In this document: piece by piece, positions 1-8,781 of the stretch
How positions within the stretch are numbered: position 1 is the first letter of the stretch
Layout: each line of letters opens with the position of its first letter
Assembly (NCBI GenBank): GCA_905372135.1
Contig: CAJPNS010000026.1
Location: forward strand, 1-19,522
Source: Porphyromonadaceae bacterium
GTDB taxonomy: Bacteria; Bacteroidota; Bacteroidia; Bacteroidales; Paludibacteraceae
Direction: 5' to 3'
DNA: 19,522 bases
Notes under the pieces: generated by a model
The model's database searches: none
Told to the model about the DNA's origin: nothing
The model's input: only the letters and a program-made list of their open reading frames with translations
Position numbers and translations under genes: made by a program

Positions 1-24
1 CTACTACATCCATAGTATCGGTTG

Positions 25-55
25 CAAAGTTACAACTAATTTATATATAAACAAA
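25..55 (-). promoter_or_regulatory. Bacteroidota-type promoter for a gene left of the window
   Basis: Read on the minus strand, TTTG (55-52) is followed after exactly 19 bp by TAACTTTG (32-25). This matches the phylum consensus TTTG-N19-21-TAnnTTTG. Transcription would start near position 18 and run out of the window to the left, so a divergently transcribed gene must lie there. The pattern is seen directly; promoter activity is inferred. Confidence 0.7.
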
Positions 56-159
56 TTTTTTTTTACAAGCGATATTCGTTTGATAATAATGCTCTTACGG
101 TTTTTATAAACACAAAAAAACGCTCTTTGTGTTTAGAATATTCTGAAAAAACGGCAATA

Positions 160-193
160 TTTGACCGTGAATATCGAAAAATAGATAACTTTG
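160..193 (+). promoter_or_regulatory. Promoter of xseB-porW
   Basis: TTTG (160-163), then 22 bp, then TAACTTTG (186-193). The -7 element is a perfect TAnnTTTG; the spacer is about one base longer than the usual range. The predicted start of transcription is about 199-200, giving a leader of about 50 nt before the xseB ATG at 251. Confidence 0.65.
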
Positions 194-199
194 CATACG

Positions 200-221
200 C
201 ATATCGGTAACGTCCGATATG
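200..221 (+). repeat. Perfect 8-bp inverted repeat at predicted +1 of xseB mRNA
   Basis: CATATCGG (200-207), six-base loop TAACGT, CCGATATG (214-221). The arm begins at the predicted transcription start, so the mRNA would carry a stem-loop at its very 5' end. It could protect the transcript or act as an operator. Its position is seen; its role is inferred. Confidence 0.5.
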
Positions 222-250
222 ATATATAATTATATAAACAAATACGCTAT

Positions 251-466
251 ATGACAACCCCAAAAAATAAATCTACAGATAGTTTGAAATATTCCGATGC
301 TATCAAACGCCTCGAAGAGATTGTAAGCAATATAGAAAATGAAGAATACGATATAGACGTACTTACAGACTATGTAGCTGAAGCTACGAAACTTATAGCT
401 TTTTGTAAGTCGAAACTTCATCGTACGGAAGAAGAGATAAACAAAATATTCTCTGCCGAAAACTGA
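251..466 (+). CDS. xseB: Exodeoxyribonuclease VII small subunit
   Basis: Small acidic, helical protein of 71 residues, the usual XseB size. The core is recognisable: KYSDAIKRLEEIVSNIE (about residues 14-30), then EEYDID and a second helix ending CKSKL..TEEEI. XseB forms a coiled-coil hairpin that binds XseA; together they make exonuclease VII, which degrades single-stranded DNA in the cytoplasm to short acid-soluble oligonucleotides. The ATG at 251 fits the family N-terminus and lies about 50 nt after the promoter. porW follows after 57 nt with no terminator or new promoter between, so the two are probably co-transcribed. The large-subunit gene xseA, often adjacent to xseB, is not in this window. 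Confidence 0.9.
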   Translation: MTTPKNKSTDSLKYSDAIKRLEEIVSNIENEEYDIDVLTDYVAEATKLIAFCKSKLHRTEEEINKIFSAEN

Positions 467-523
467 TATCGGCACACTCTCTATAAGCGACACAATATCA
501 ATATGCTAAATCTGTAAATAACG

Positions 524-3226
524 ATGAAGAAGATTAGAGTCTGTTTTTGCCTAATATTTATAATACTTTTTGCCTGTTCGCCCAAGAAAAATACTTGGAC
601 ATCGCGTGCATATCAGGGATTTGCCGTTAGATACAATGTCGGATTCAATGCGGTAAACTCTTTCAACGAAGCCCAAAACGCTCTAATGCTCTCCAATACA
701 GACGATTACTCCGATATTATACCATTGTATCCCACAGTAAATAAGGAGACTACCTCAAGCATATCGTCGCAGCTGAATACTACGATAGAGAAGTGTCGAA
801 AAGCTATCAAATTACACTCGATACGTTCGAAACCCACAACCAAACCTATGGGTATGAGCGACAAAGAGTTTAGGGCATATCGAGAGCAAGAGGAGTTTAA
901 TCCGCAGATTCCCAAGGCGTGGCTTCTTATGGGCAAAGCCGAATATTACAAAGCCGATTTTGTCGAAGCAATAGCTACTTTCAATTATATACTCCGACAC
1001 TATCCCGAAAACCCTAATATTCTATACGGTGCACAACTCTGGAAACTACGTACTTATACCGATATGGGGTGGTTGCACGAGGCAGAGAGCCATTTTTCAA
1101 AAATAAAACCATCTAACATTCCTGCAAGTCTTCGCCCCACATATATGGCATTTGCCGCCAATCTGATGCTCAATCTCAAGAGATACCCCGAAGCTATCGA
1201 TTACCTTAAAGAAGCTATCGACAAGGCTCCAAATAAATACGAAAAGGCAAGATTCGGTTTTGTGCTGGCACAGCTCTACGAAAGAGAGAAAAACAACGAC
1301 AAGGCTCGCCATTACTACATCGAAGCACAACGCCTCGCAACCAATTACGAGATGATATTCAATGCTCGACTCAGAGCGGCAGCCCTCGAACGAAACACAA
1401 GAAAGTCTATTAAAACGCTGCAGCGTATGGCATTGTCGTCGAACAACAAACCATATTTAGATCAGATATATTATGCTATAGGTAACAAGTATCTGGACGA
1501 CAGCAACTTCGACAAGGCTATAGAAAACTATAAGACGGCTATGGCTAAAAGTACCCGAAACGGTATCGACAAAGCTCAAGTGGCGCTACGTATTGCCGAG
1601 CTATATTACGATAAAAAAGAGTATATTCTATCGGGCTTATATTACGATTCGGTCATTGTAATTATGCCAAATACACACAAGGAGTACAAAAAAGCCGAGA
1701 ATCGCTCTCAGACCCTGTCGGAATTGGCACAAAACTACAATACCGTACAGTTGCAAGACAGCCTGCTGCGTTTATCGGCGATGCCCGAGGCGGCACAACG
1801 AAATATAATCGACGAAATCATCAAGAAACTTATAGAGGCAGACAAAAAACGCGCCAAAGACTCCACCGATAGAGCTGCTTTGGAAGTAGCCGACAAGGCG
1901 GGAGGTATAAGCTTCGACCCTCTGAGTAGCAATATGATAGGGCGAGGCAGCAACGAATGGTATTTTTACAATACATCGTCGCTAAAACAAGGCAAAGCAG
2001 ATTTCAAAAAACGTTGGGGCAATCGTCCGCTCGAAGATAGCTGGAACCGCCTGGTAAAGACACCTACAGCTAATAATATCGACGGCTCGGAAGCATCTGA
2101 CGACTCAGATACCAATATTACCGCAGCCAAAGACTCATCGACGCAAGACAAATACAGCCCGGAATACTATCTGGCTCAGATACCTACGACCGAACAGTCG
2201 AAGCAGATAGCCAATCAGCTTATAGCAACGGCTCTATATAATATGGGTAATATCTTCTATACCAAGATGAACGACATCAATAGTGCCGATAGTACGTATC
2301 GAAATTTTCAAAGCCGTTTCCCAACCGACGAACGTAAAGCAGAGACGTATTTCATAGAGTATCAGATAAATGGCAAGTTGAATTTACCCGACGAACAGGA
2401 GGTATTCCGCCGTAAACTACTCACAGAATATCCTACGAGCAAATACGCTGTGATACTTGCAGATACAAACTACGCAAATAATGTACGTAAAATGCTTCTC
2501 GTACAAGATAGCCTATATCGTACTACATACGAGGCATATATAGGGGGCAATTTACAAAAGGTCAGAGACAATTATGCCTCTATGAACCAACACTTCCCGA
2601 TGTCCGAACACTTGCCGAAGTTCGCTTTCCTCGATGCTCTGTCGGCAGCCAAGCTCGGACTTAAAGATACTATGGAGTCGCGCCTCGATACTATCATATT
2701 GAAATATCCCGATTCGGAGGTAACTCCTATAAGTAAAGATATATTGGCTCTTGTAAGGCAGGGACGTAAGCAACAGGCAGCGACACAAGTCACCGAGAAT
2801 ATAAATGAACGTCGTTCGCAAGAGGCTAAAAACGAAATAGATAGCATCAAGAAAGATGTCGAAAAATTTTCTAATAATATCGCCGAAAGGCACAATATAC
2901 TGCTGATACCTACCAAAGCCGACAAAAAGATTATGAACGATATACTCTACGACCTTGCCGCCTACAACTTCAACAAATTCATGGTCAAAGACTTCGACTT
3001 CGACATACTCAAGCTCGGTCGCAAAGAGATATTGTTAATATCGGGTATGGATAGCCTCGAGGAAAGCAATTGGTACAAACGTCTTATAGAAACCGATAGC
3101 AATTTTGCAGGAAAGAACCTATTGAGTAACTTCGATGTAGTGATAATATCGGATACTAACCTGAGCCAGATAAAAACCGAAGAAAATCTCAGCAACTATC
3201 TGCAATTCAATAACGCAAATAAATAA
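524..3226 (+). CDS. porW: T9SS periplasmic TPR lipoprotein PorW/SprE
   Basis: Lipoprotein of 900 residues. The signal peptide ends in a lipobox-like LFAC with Cys18, followed by the family-typical early region (YNVGFNAVNSFNEAQ, about residues 37-51). Tetratricopeptide-like helical repeats follow, from about residue 130 to 390, with typical A/Y/F spacing (for example AWLLMGKAEYYKADFVEAIA). A second repeat block runs from about 560 to 640. The C-terminal tail (YNFNKFMVKDFD, then KEILLISGMDSLEES) resembles the SprE/PorW end. In Flavobacterium (SprE) and Porphyromonas (PorW) this lipoprotein is needed for type IX secretion; it is thought to couple the outer-membrane translocon to the periplasmic PorK/PorN rings or inner-membrane motor. 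It is tail-to-tail with porV across a bidirectional terminator. The TPR-lipoprotein call is firm; the PorW identity rests on remembered family features and the T9SS neighbourhood. Confidence 0.82.
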   Translation: MKKIRVCFCLIFIILFACSPKKNTWTSRAYQGFAVRYNVGFNAVNSFNEAQNALMLSNTDDYSDIIPLYPTVNKETTSSISSQLNTTIEKCRKAIKLHSIRSKPTTKPMGMSDKEFRAYREQEEFNPQIPKAWLLMGKAEYYKADFVEAIATFNYILRHYPENPNILYGAQLWKLRTYTDMGWLHEAESHFSKIKPSNIPASLRPTYMAFAANLMLNLKRYPEAIDYLKEAIDKAPNKYEKARFGFVLAQLYEREKNNDKARHYYIEAQRLATNYEMIFNARLRAAALERNTRKSIKTLQRMALSSNNKPYLDQIYYAIGNKYLDDSNFDKAIENYKTAMAKSTRNGIDKAQVALRIAELYYDKKEYILSGLYYDSVIVIMPNTHKEYKKAENRSQTLSELAQNYNTVQLQDSLLRLSAMPEAAQRNIIDEIIKKLIEADKKRAKDSTDRAALEVADKAGGISFDPLSSNMIGRGSNEWYFYNTSSLKQGKADFKKRWGNRPLEDSWNRLVKTPTANNIDGSEASDDSDTNITAAKDSSTQDKYSPEYYLAQIPTTEQSKQIANQLIATALYNMGNIFYTKMNDINSADSTYRNFQSRFPTDERKAETYFIEYQINGKLNLPDEQEVFRRKLLTEYPTSKYAVILADTNYANNVRKMLLVQDSLYRTTYEAYIGGNLQKVRDNYASMNQHFPMSEHLPKFAFLDALSAAKLGLKDTMESRLDTIILKYPDSEVTPISKDILALVRQGRKQQAATQVTENINERRSQEAKNEIDSIKKDVEKFSNNIAERHNILLIPTKADKKIMNDILYDLAAYNFNKFMVKDFDFDILKLGRKEILLISGMDSLEESNWYKRLIETDSNFAGKNLLSNFDVVIISDTNLSQIKTEENLSNYLQFNNANK

Positions 3227-3244
3227 AGTGAATAAAAAACGCAT

Positions 3245-3293
3245 AAAAAAAGCGACCACTTATTTCCGAAAAAATAGGTGGTCGCTCTTTTAT
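3245..3293. terminator. Bidirectional intrinsic terminator between porW and porV
   Basis: A 15-bp stem, AGCGACCACTTATTT (3251-3265) with its complement at 3272-3286 (one G-T wobble), closes a six-base loop. A T-rich tract follows on the plus strand (CTTTTATATTTT). A run of six A precedes it at 3245-3250, giving a T tract on the minus strand. It can therefore stop transcripts from porW and from porV. Confidence 0.88.
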
Positions 3294-3307
3294 ATTTTAA
3301 AATAGTA

Positions 3308-4486
3308 TCAATTAGTCAAGTCTTTGAGACCTTCCATATCGAATGTAAGGGTGAAACGGAGAGTCTGGTCGAGCGGATTGTTTTGAGATACTCCGATAAG
3401 ATATCCTACGTCGAGGCGGAATGCAGTCCATTTAAAGCCTGCTCCCATAGCGAAAAACTTACGATTACCTTTGTTTTGTGCTTCGTTGTGGTAACCGCCA
3501 CGCAAAAAGAACTGTTCGTTGTAAGCATATTCGAGACCGGTAGAGAAGTTTATTTCTTGCATCTCTTCGCCGAAACCATTGGGAGCATCGCCAAAAGAGG
3601 AGAAAATACCCTGTACTACACCGATACTGTTATACTGTTCTTCGCTCATCAACCAAGTGTCGGGGTTTGATTGGTCGAAACCGTTTGTGTTTTTCGACCT
3701 ACGCGATGGCACCATCAGTTTATTGAGGTCGAGGTTGATAGAGAGTCTGTTGTATTGGTCGAGAGGTATGAGGTACGAAGCTCCCAGCCCCAAATTTGTA
3801 GGCATAAAATTGCTTGTTGTACCTTTGTCGTAAGAAATTTTGGTACCGATATTGGAGATATTGAAGCCAAGACCTAACTTAGAGGTACCCGAAGATACTT
3901 CGATAGGCAAAGCATAATATCCGTTCACATCGGCGGCTACACCTATTCCTACGTGATAATTTTCTGTCTGTGCACTCAAATCGGACGATACGAAGCGTAG
4001 AGCCACACCCATCGAAAAGTTTTCGGCAAGACGTCTCGAGTATCCAAAGTCTAATGCCATTTCGTACGGTTTAGCCATACCGATACTTTTGCCCTGCATA
4101 TTGGTAAGATTGATATTACCAAGCGAAAAATATCTCAACGAAGCACTCAATGTACCTGACTGTCCGCCAAGTTTATAATATCCGGCTAAATAAGCTAAGT
4201 CTATGTCGCTTACGATTTTCCTCAACCAAGGAGTGTAGCTAAAAGTAAGACCTCCATTGCTTTCCATCATAGCATATTTCGATGAATTCCAATACTGCGA
4301 TGCCATAGTAGGCTCAGAGGCAATACCTATGTCTGCCATACCGCCACCAATAGCGTCGGGAGCTATACCCAACGAAGGAACACCTGTTATAAGGGGATTA
4401 TAAACACTCAATATGTCTTCTTTTTTCTGGGCAAACGACAGAGTGGCTGCCATAGAAATCAATCCTAATAAAAAGACTTTCTTCAT
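3308..4486 (-). CDS. porV: T9SS outer-membrane protein PorV (LptO)
   Basis: Protein of 392 residues with a Sec signal peptide (MKKVFLLGLISMAATLSFAQ) followed by a beta-barrel-like sequence of alternating hydrophobic strands rich in G, S, Y and N. It ends in DQTLRFTLTFDME, consistent with a FadL-like 14-strand barrel. Diagnostic stretches include GVPSLGIAPDAIGGGMADIG and ASQYWNSSKYAMM near the N-terminus. PorV collects cargo from the T9SS translocon and delivers it to PorU in the attachment complex (PorU, PorV, PorQ, PorZ), where the sorting domain is removed. porU lies immediately upstream on the same strand, as in Porphyromonas gingivalis (PG0026/PG0027). The 194-nt gap holds a separate promoter-like element, so porV may be transcribed both alone and by read-through. 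PorQ is the nearest alternative, but length, sequence and the PorU neighbour favour PorV. Confidence 0.88.
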   Translation of the reverse strand: MKKVFLLGLISMAATLSFAQKKEDILSVYNPLITGVPSLGIAPDAIGGGMADIGIASEPTMASQYWNSSKYAMMESNGGLTFSYTPWLRKIVSDIDLAYLAGYYKLGGQSGTLSASLRYFSLGNINLTNMQGKSIGMAKPYEMALDFGYSRRLAENFSMGVALRFVSSDLSAQTENYHVGIGVAADVNGYYALPIEVSSGTSKLGLGFNISNIGTKISYDKGTTSNFMPTNLGLGASYLIPLDQYNRLSINLDLNKLMVPSRRSKNTNGFDQSNPDTWLMSEEQYNSIGVVQGIFSSFGDAPNGFGEEMQEINFSTGLEYAYNEQFFLRGGYHNEAQNKGNRKFFAMGAGFKWTAFRLDVGYLIGVSQNNPLDQTLRFTLTFDMEGLKDLTN

Positions 4487-4560
4487 ACTTTCAATTTTTA
4501 TATGTATTTGATTTAAAATTATTTGTCTAAAAACTATAACACCGACAAGACAATAAAGCC

Positions 4561-4585
4561 GATAGTCGGAAACGATATTACTATC
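4561..4585 (-). repeat. Inverted repeat at predicted 5' end of porV mRNA
   Basis: GATAGT (minus 4585-4580) pairs with ACTATC (minus 4566-4561) around a 13-base loop. A small competing stem, CCGA/TCGG, overlaps at 4559-4569. Like the stem-loop before xseB, it begins at the predicted transcription start. Six base pairs is weak, so function is uncertain. Confidence 0.3.
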
Positions 4586-4589
4586 AGTG

Positions 4590-4618
4590 CAAAATTAATA
4601 TTTTATTTTCAATACCAA
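4590..4618 (-). promoter_or_regulatory. Promoter of porV
   Basis: On the minus strand, TTG (4618-4616) is followed after 18 bp by TAATTTTG (4597-4590), a perfect TAnnTTTG. Transcription would begin near 4584, giving a leader of about 98 nt before the porV ATG. The upstream box is only three bases of consensus. Confidence 0.55.
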
Positions 4619-4680
4619 CGAGAAACCATATTTTTTTATTGTACGATGCATCCCATTTTGTTGTCTACGATAGGGTTATT

Positions 4681-7600
4681 CTATTGAACTATAAGTTTTA
4701 TAGGTTTCGACGTACTTTTTTCGCCATCGGTAGATATGACAAGCCTTATAAAGTAAATGCCCCGATTTATAGGTATACGGTCGGCAACGAAATTCAGAGT
4801 CAGTTCGGTACGGTCGCCGAGCGAGGCTTGTTTCATGTGTTTGTCGGCTATGAATCTGCCTGTAACGTCGTATATTTGCAGTGTGGCATTCAGCGCTTTG
4901 TAGGGTCTGTCGTGCGTTATAAGTATATTTACGAAGTCTTTTGCCGGGTTCGGATAGACCGTTATCTGAGCGTCGATAGATGTCTGGTCTGTAACTTCGA
5001 ACGTTATCTGTTTCGACGTCGAATTGTTTTGTAAATCCCACGCCCTAAACCACATATTATATACTCCTTTTTCGAGATTATCTATTTGATATTTAATCGT
5101 TCCCGACCGATAGTCGCCTAAGTTCGATTCGTAATAGTCGTTTAGTACAATCTCCTCTTTGTCGCCGACATTTTTTCTTAACACAATATCGTGCCCGATA
5201 CCGCAACCTGTGGTATTGATGCCACTATTATCGTATAAATCGGCTATAAAAAGCGGAGAAGCATTTACCTTCTGTCCTTCTTTGAATGCGCGAGAATTGA
5301 TAAACAACTGTACTTGAGGACCTTCGTTGTCGAACGGAGGATTTGGGTTTTCGCCTCCTATTATAAATTTCTCGAAACTGCCGTTTGCCTCTATACCTAA
5401 ACCATTTTCGGTAGCGTAGTACACGATTCTTCCTTTTCCAAAATCGTATTTTATATCTTTGGGAACTAAAAACTTAACAGACCATTTGCCGTTGTCGATA
5501 TATGTAGAGCCACGGAAAATAATATTCGGACGGTCTTTGTATTCGAATGGCGTACTGCCTTTGTCGTTTGCCAAAGTTTTTACTTTTTCGACCTTATCGA
5601 ATATATTTATATAAAGTGCTCCGTTGTAGCCATTTATAATATTGCCCGAAAGATTGGCAATATGTCCGGATAGAGTAACTTCGCTCAGAGCCGAAATAGT
5701 ATCGTATTGGGCTGTTATTGCTCTATGGTTGATGCTGTCGGTTACTACCTTTGCCTGATACGGATAGTTGAGTCGTAGCGATGGGTCGCCTAATAGAGTG
5801 AAAGAGAACTTGTTGTCGGATGCCGTCTGCTCGTTTTTTGCCTTACGAAGTATCTCGCCCATACTCAACGGGTTACCCGATGCGTCGGTATCGAATATAT
5901 TATCCAAAAGATGATAGTTGAGGTCTGCGTTTGCACTTGCATATACGGTACGGGTAGTAGTTATCAGAGCCATAGTGCCTCCGACAGGGTTCCATATAAG
6001 CTGCTCGCCTCCCGAAGGGTCGAACTGGTCGTATGCCGAGAAGTCGCAAGTGGCGGTGATAAATATGGGGTATTTGTCGTTTACCATAGATGTTATTTTG
6101 TCGATATCCAATATATTCTCGTTAGACCATTGGATATGCGAACCGTGCCCCATATAGTTTATAAGCAATACACCTTGTCTTATATAGTTGTCTAAAATAC
6201 TGTTTACCAGAGGGTAGCTCTCAGATGAAGCAGAAGTCTCTTGTTTGTAGGCATCGAAATAGAGCTTTTTTATCAGTATATCGTTATTTTCTCTCTGAGT
6301 GAAATTTGCGATACTGTCGCAGTCTCTGATATGGATATTGTTGTCGCCGTCGTCGGCAATGAATAGCATACGGTTTTTCCACTCTCCGTGAAGTTTGTTG
6401 TCGATATAGGCTATAGTCTTGTCGATGGCGGCTTTAGCTTGCTGCACGGTATATACGGGCAGACGTCCGATACCGATGTCGAGGCTTGCCGAAGGCGACA
6501 TAGCAATATCGTTATCGTCGAGGTATCCGAAATAGTCGTCGGAAGTATATGCATGTATTTTATTTACAGAGTTATAGGCTTGGTAGGTGAGTAGTTTCCG
6601 ATACTCGTCGCTACCGCTTATGATGCCACGATTGTCGTATATACCGTCGCCCAGAAGTAAAAGCCACTTTGGAGGTGTAGTGCCTTGAGTCTGAGAGCGG
6701 TCGTAAAACATCTTTACGAAACGACGATATGCCGTAGCATCGGGCGTACCACTCGAAAACTCATTGTATATGGCTTCGGCATCTGCCACATTGACCGAGA
6801 TTCCCTCTTTCGCTCTATGATATTCTGCAAGTCGGTAGGCTTCTCCTAAAAAATCGCTGTGCGAAATGATAATCATATCTGCTTGAGACAGAGAGTGTAG
6901 ACTCTGATTCTCGACTGTACCTACAATATTGGGCTTGGGGAATGTTTTCCGAGTCGATACCGCTACAAATTGGCGTAACTCATTGGTATTGGCTACAAAA
7001 GAGAGCTGTCTGCCACTGAGAGTAGTATTTGCCTTCGCTATATTGTTTCGGTCTGTAATATCCCATATCTCGGTATCGGCATCGGCGCCACTCAATACGA
7101 ACTTAGACAACTGATTGAGCCCGATATAATCGACCGAACGAAAATATAACTCGTTGCCCGTCATACTCAGTTTCCGTTTGAAATTGATTTCGAAATAGTT
7201 GAGATAGGCTTCCAGAGACGGATTGGCAGAGGTGAGAGTTATGTTAAACGTATTTGTCGAGTTGGGTACGAAAGTTACGGTATCGTTTGTGGGCTCTAAG
7301 ACTTGGTAGTTGTTGTCTGGGCGTCTTTTTAGAGGTATTGTCTTGATATTTACTCCATTGATGTTTACTTCGATATTGTTGTTGTATATGGTTTTATTAG
7401 CCATATCTACGAACATTTTTGCCTCAATACTCTCTATACCAGGTCGGTATATACTGAATGAATACGACGGCGTCTGCCGACTGAATTTTTCTCCGTAGAA
7501 TACTCTACCTCCTTGTGCCTCGTTTTTTATCTCGCTCTCTTGCAGCAAATAGTCGTTGAACGATGTGACGGTAGATGCCACCATACCGCTCTCTTCGGGC

Positions 7601-8085
7601 ATAGTCGGTATCTGCTTGGCACTCCCCGACTTAGAGGTAACAAAGTAATAGCCAAGGTCTGAGTAGTGGTTGCGGATATGTGAGAAAGTACCTTTCTCGC
7701 TATTGTAGCGCCATATTATATTTGCTTGAGCATAGAAGAGTATGTGGTCGCCCTCGTTGAATATTCCGTCGGCTCCTTTACGGATATCGATAGGTACTTC
7801 GGGCAGGTCGTCGATGTATGGTGTAGAAAAATCTTCGCTCAGTAGCCCACCGCCATAGCCGTATATACGCACATTTTGCGGTTCGATTCCCATCGCTTTT
7901 ATATCTTCGTACGATAGAGAGTATATGCCGCTGTGGTCTACCGATATTTTTACCCATTTCCCCGTAGCCAATACCGACTGCGAAGTATAACGTCTTCCGT
8001 CGTTTGTCTGTGCTGCAGCCGAAACGGTAGAAAGCAGCATTATAGCCAAAAATATCTTTTTTATACTGTTTACTATGATGTACAT
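4681..8085 (-). CDS. porU: T9SS sortase / C-terminal signal peptidase PorU
   Basis: Protein of 1,134 residues counted from the ATG at 8085, which directly precedes a signal peptide (VNSIKKIFLAIMLLSTVSAAA). An in-frame TTG at 8148 would extend it 21 residues into the upstream gene and spoil the signal peptide, so I reject it. The gingipain-like C25 core carries the catalytic dyad: His647 in NYMGHGSH and Cys680 in FITATCDFSAYDQ. A C-terminal sorting-type domain (about 1040-1134) starts with VYPNPAKDFV and ends with GIYFIRLV and SKPIKLIV. PorU sits on the outer surface with PorV, PorQ and PorZ. It cleaves the sorting domains of T9SS cargo and joins the cargo to lipopolysaccharide, while its own domain is normally retained. 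It is last in an apparent operon with the FAH-family, SPOR and TrmH-family genes; porV follows. Confidence 0.92.
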   Translation of the reverse strand: MYIIVNSIKKIFLAIMLLSTVSAAAQTNDGRRYTSQSVLATGKWVKISVDHSGIYSLSYEDIKAMGIEPQNVRIYGYGGGLLSEDFSTPYIDDLPEVPIDIRKGADGIFNEGDHILFYAQANIIWRYNSEKGTFSHIRNHYSDLGYYFVTSKSGSAKQIPTMPEESGMVASTVTSFNDYLLQESEIKNEAQGGRVFYGEKFSRQTPSYSFSIYRPGIESIEAKMFVDMANKTIYNNNIEVNINGVNIKTIPLKRRPDNNYQVLEPTNDTVTFVPNSTNTFNITLTSANPSLEAYLNYFEINFKRKLSMTGNELYFRSVDYIGLNQLSKFVLSGADADTEIWDITDRNNIAKANTTLSGRQLSFVANTNELRQFVAVSTRKTFPKPNIVGTVENQSLHSLSQADMIIISHSDFLGEAYRLAEYHRAKEGISVNVADAEAIYNEFSSGTPDATAYRRFVKMFYDRSQTQGTTPPKWLLLLGDGIYDNRGIISGSDEYRKLLTYQAYNSVNKIHAYTSDDYFGYLDDNDIAMSPSASLDIGIGRLPVYTVQQAKAAIDKTIAYIDNKLHGEWKNRMLFIADDGDNNIHIRDCDSIANFTQRENNDILIKKLYFDAYKQETSASSESYPLVNSILDNYIRQGVLLINYMGHGSHIQWSNENILDIDKITSMVNDKYPIFITATCDFSAYDQFDPSGGEQLIWNPVGGTMALITTTRTVYASANADLNYHLLDNIFDTDASGNPLSMGEILRKAKNEQTASDNKFSFTLLGDPSLRLNYPYQAKVVTDSINHRAITAQYDTISALSEVTLSGHIANLSGNIINGYNGALYINIFDKVEKVKTLANDKGSTPFEYKDRPNIIFRGSTYIDNGKWSVKFLVPKDIKYDFGKGRIVYYATENGLGIEANGSFEKFIIGGENPNPPFDNEGPQVQLFINSRAFKEGQKVNASPLFIADLYDNSGINTTGCGIGHDIVLRKNVGDKEEIVLNDYYESNLGDYRSGTIKYQIDNLEKGVYNMWFRAWDLQNNSTSKQITFEVTDQTSIDAQITVYPNPAKDFVNILITHDRPYKALNATLQIYDVTGRFIADKHMKQASLGDRTELTLNFVADRIPINRGIYFIRLVISTDGEKSTSKPIKLIVQ

Positions 8086-8134
8086 AATCAATATTATATC
8101 TAGCTCGTTGTGGCTAATGTCGTTGATAATCTGT

Positions 8135-8743
8135 TTATTTGACAACAAAATCGAACATCAGACGATTGCCTATGAATCCTTGCAGGCGGTCGCCGATATG
8201 TACTCTTCCTACTCCTGCGGGAGTACCTGTGTATATCAAGTCGCCTATTTTCAATGTGATATACTTGCTGATGTGTGATATGATTCGGTCTATCGAAAAA
8301 ATCATATCCGAAGCCGAAGCCGATTGTACGACATTGCCATTGACTGATAAAGAGAAGTTTAGCTCATCGTCTACCGACGATATATCTATAAAATCGCTTA
8401 TTGCAGCCGAATTATCGAATGCCTTTGACACCTCCCAAGGAGCACCTTGCCGACGACAGGCAGCCTGCAAGTCGCGTGCCGTAAAATCGACTCCCAAAGC
8501 TATCTCCGAATAGTATCGGTGTGCAAACTTTTCGCTGATATTCTTACCGATACGCCCAATACGATATACAAGCTCGCACTCATACTCTATCTGCTCGGAG
8601 AAGTCGGGCAAGAAAAAAGGCTTGTTTTCTCGTAACAATGCGGTATCGGGTTTGAGGAAAAATATCGGATTATCGAGCATTGTAGTGCGATTCATCTCGG
8701 AATTATGCTCGCAGTAGTTCCAACCGACACATATAATCTTCAT
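8135..8743 (-). CDS. Fumarylacetoacetate hydrolase (FAH) family protein
   Basis: Protein of 202 residues, the length of the short single-domain FAH enzymes (FAHD1/YcgM type). Metal-ligand signatures are visible: E55 and E57 in YECELV, D86 in LGVDFTARD, and the conserved glycine loop GTPAGVG at 173-179. Lys104-type context (APWEVSKAFDNSAA) is also present. Family members bind Mg2+ or Mn2+ and act on acylpyruvates, oxaloacetate or ring-cleavage products in the cytoplasm. The exact substrate cannot be told from the sequence. The gene lies between SPOR and porU. The porU ATG is 49 nt downstream of this stop, so translation is separate but probably from one transcript. I recall a FAH-family gene beside porU in P. 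gingivalis too, suggesting conserved order rather than a shared role. Confidence 0.85.
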   Translation of the reverse strand: MKIICVGWNYCEHNSEMNRTTMLDNPIFFLKPDTALLRENKPFFLPDFSEQIEYECELVYRIGRIGKNISEKFAHRYYSEIALGVDFTARDLQAACRRQGAPWEVSKAFDNSAAISDFIDISSVDDELNFSLSVNGNVVQSASASDMIFSIDRIISHISKYITLKIGDLIYTGTPAGVGRVHIGDRLQGFIGNRLMFDFVVK

Positions 8744-8781
8744 TTCTTTGAAAAACAGTATATTTATTTGATATACAGCGA

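Larger units (their letters stand above)
1..250. other. Intergenic region with divergent promoters
   Basis: AT-rich stretch with no credible gene. It holds a leftward promoter at its left edge, serving a gene outside the window, and a rightward promoter plus 5' stem-loop for xseB at its right end. The middle (about 60-155) is AT-rich and I see no clear structure in it. Confidence 0.7.

Noticed and set aside
4640..4660. GATGCATC palindrome downstream of porU, considered as a terminator
   Set aside because: Short palindrome followed by A-rich, not T-rich, sequence in the direction of porU transcription.
4639..5034. Rightward open frame opposite the porU C-terminus
   Set aside because: Shadow of the sorting-domain coding sequence; no recognisable features.
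8086..8148. TTG start adding 21 residues to PorU
   Set aside because: It would overlap the FAH-family gene and put charged residues before the signal peptide; the ATG at 8085 gives a standard signal sequence.
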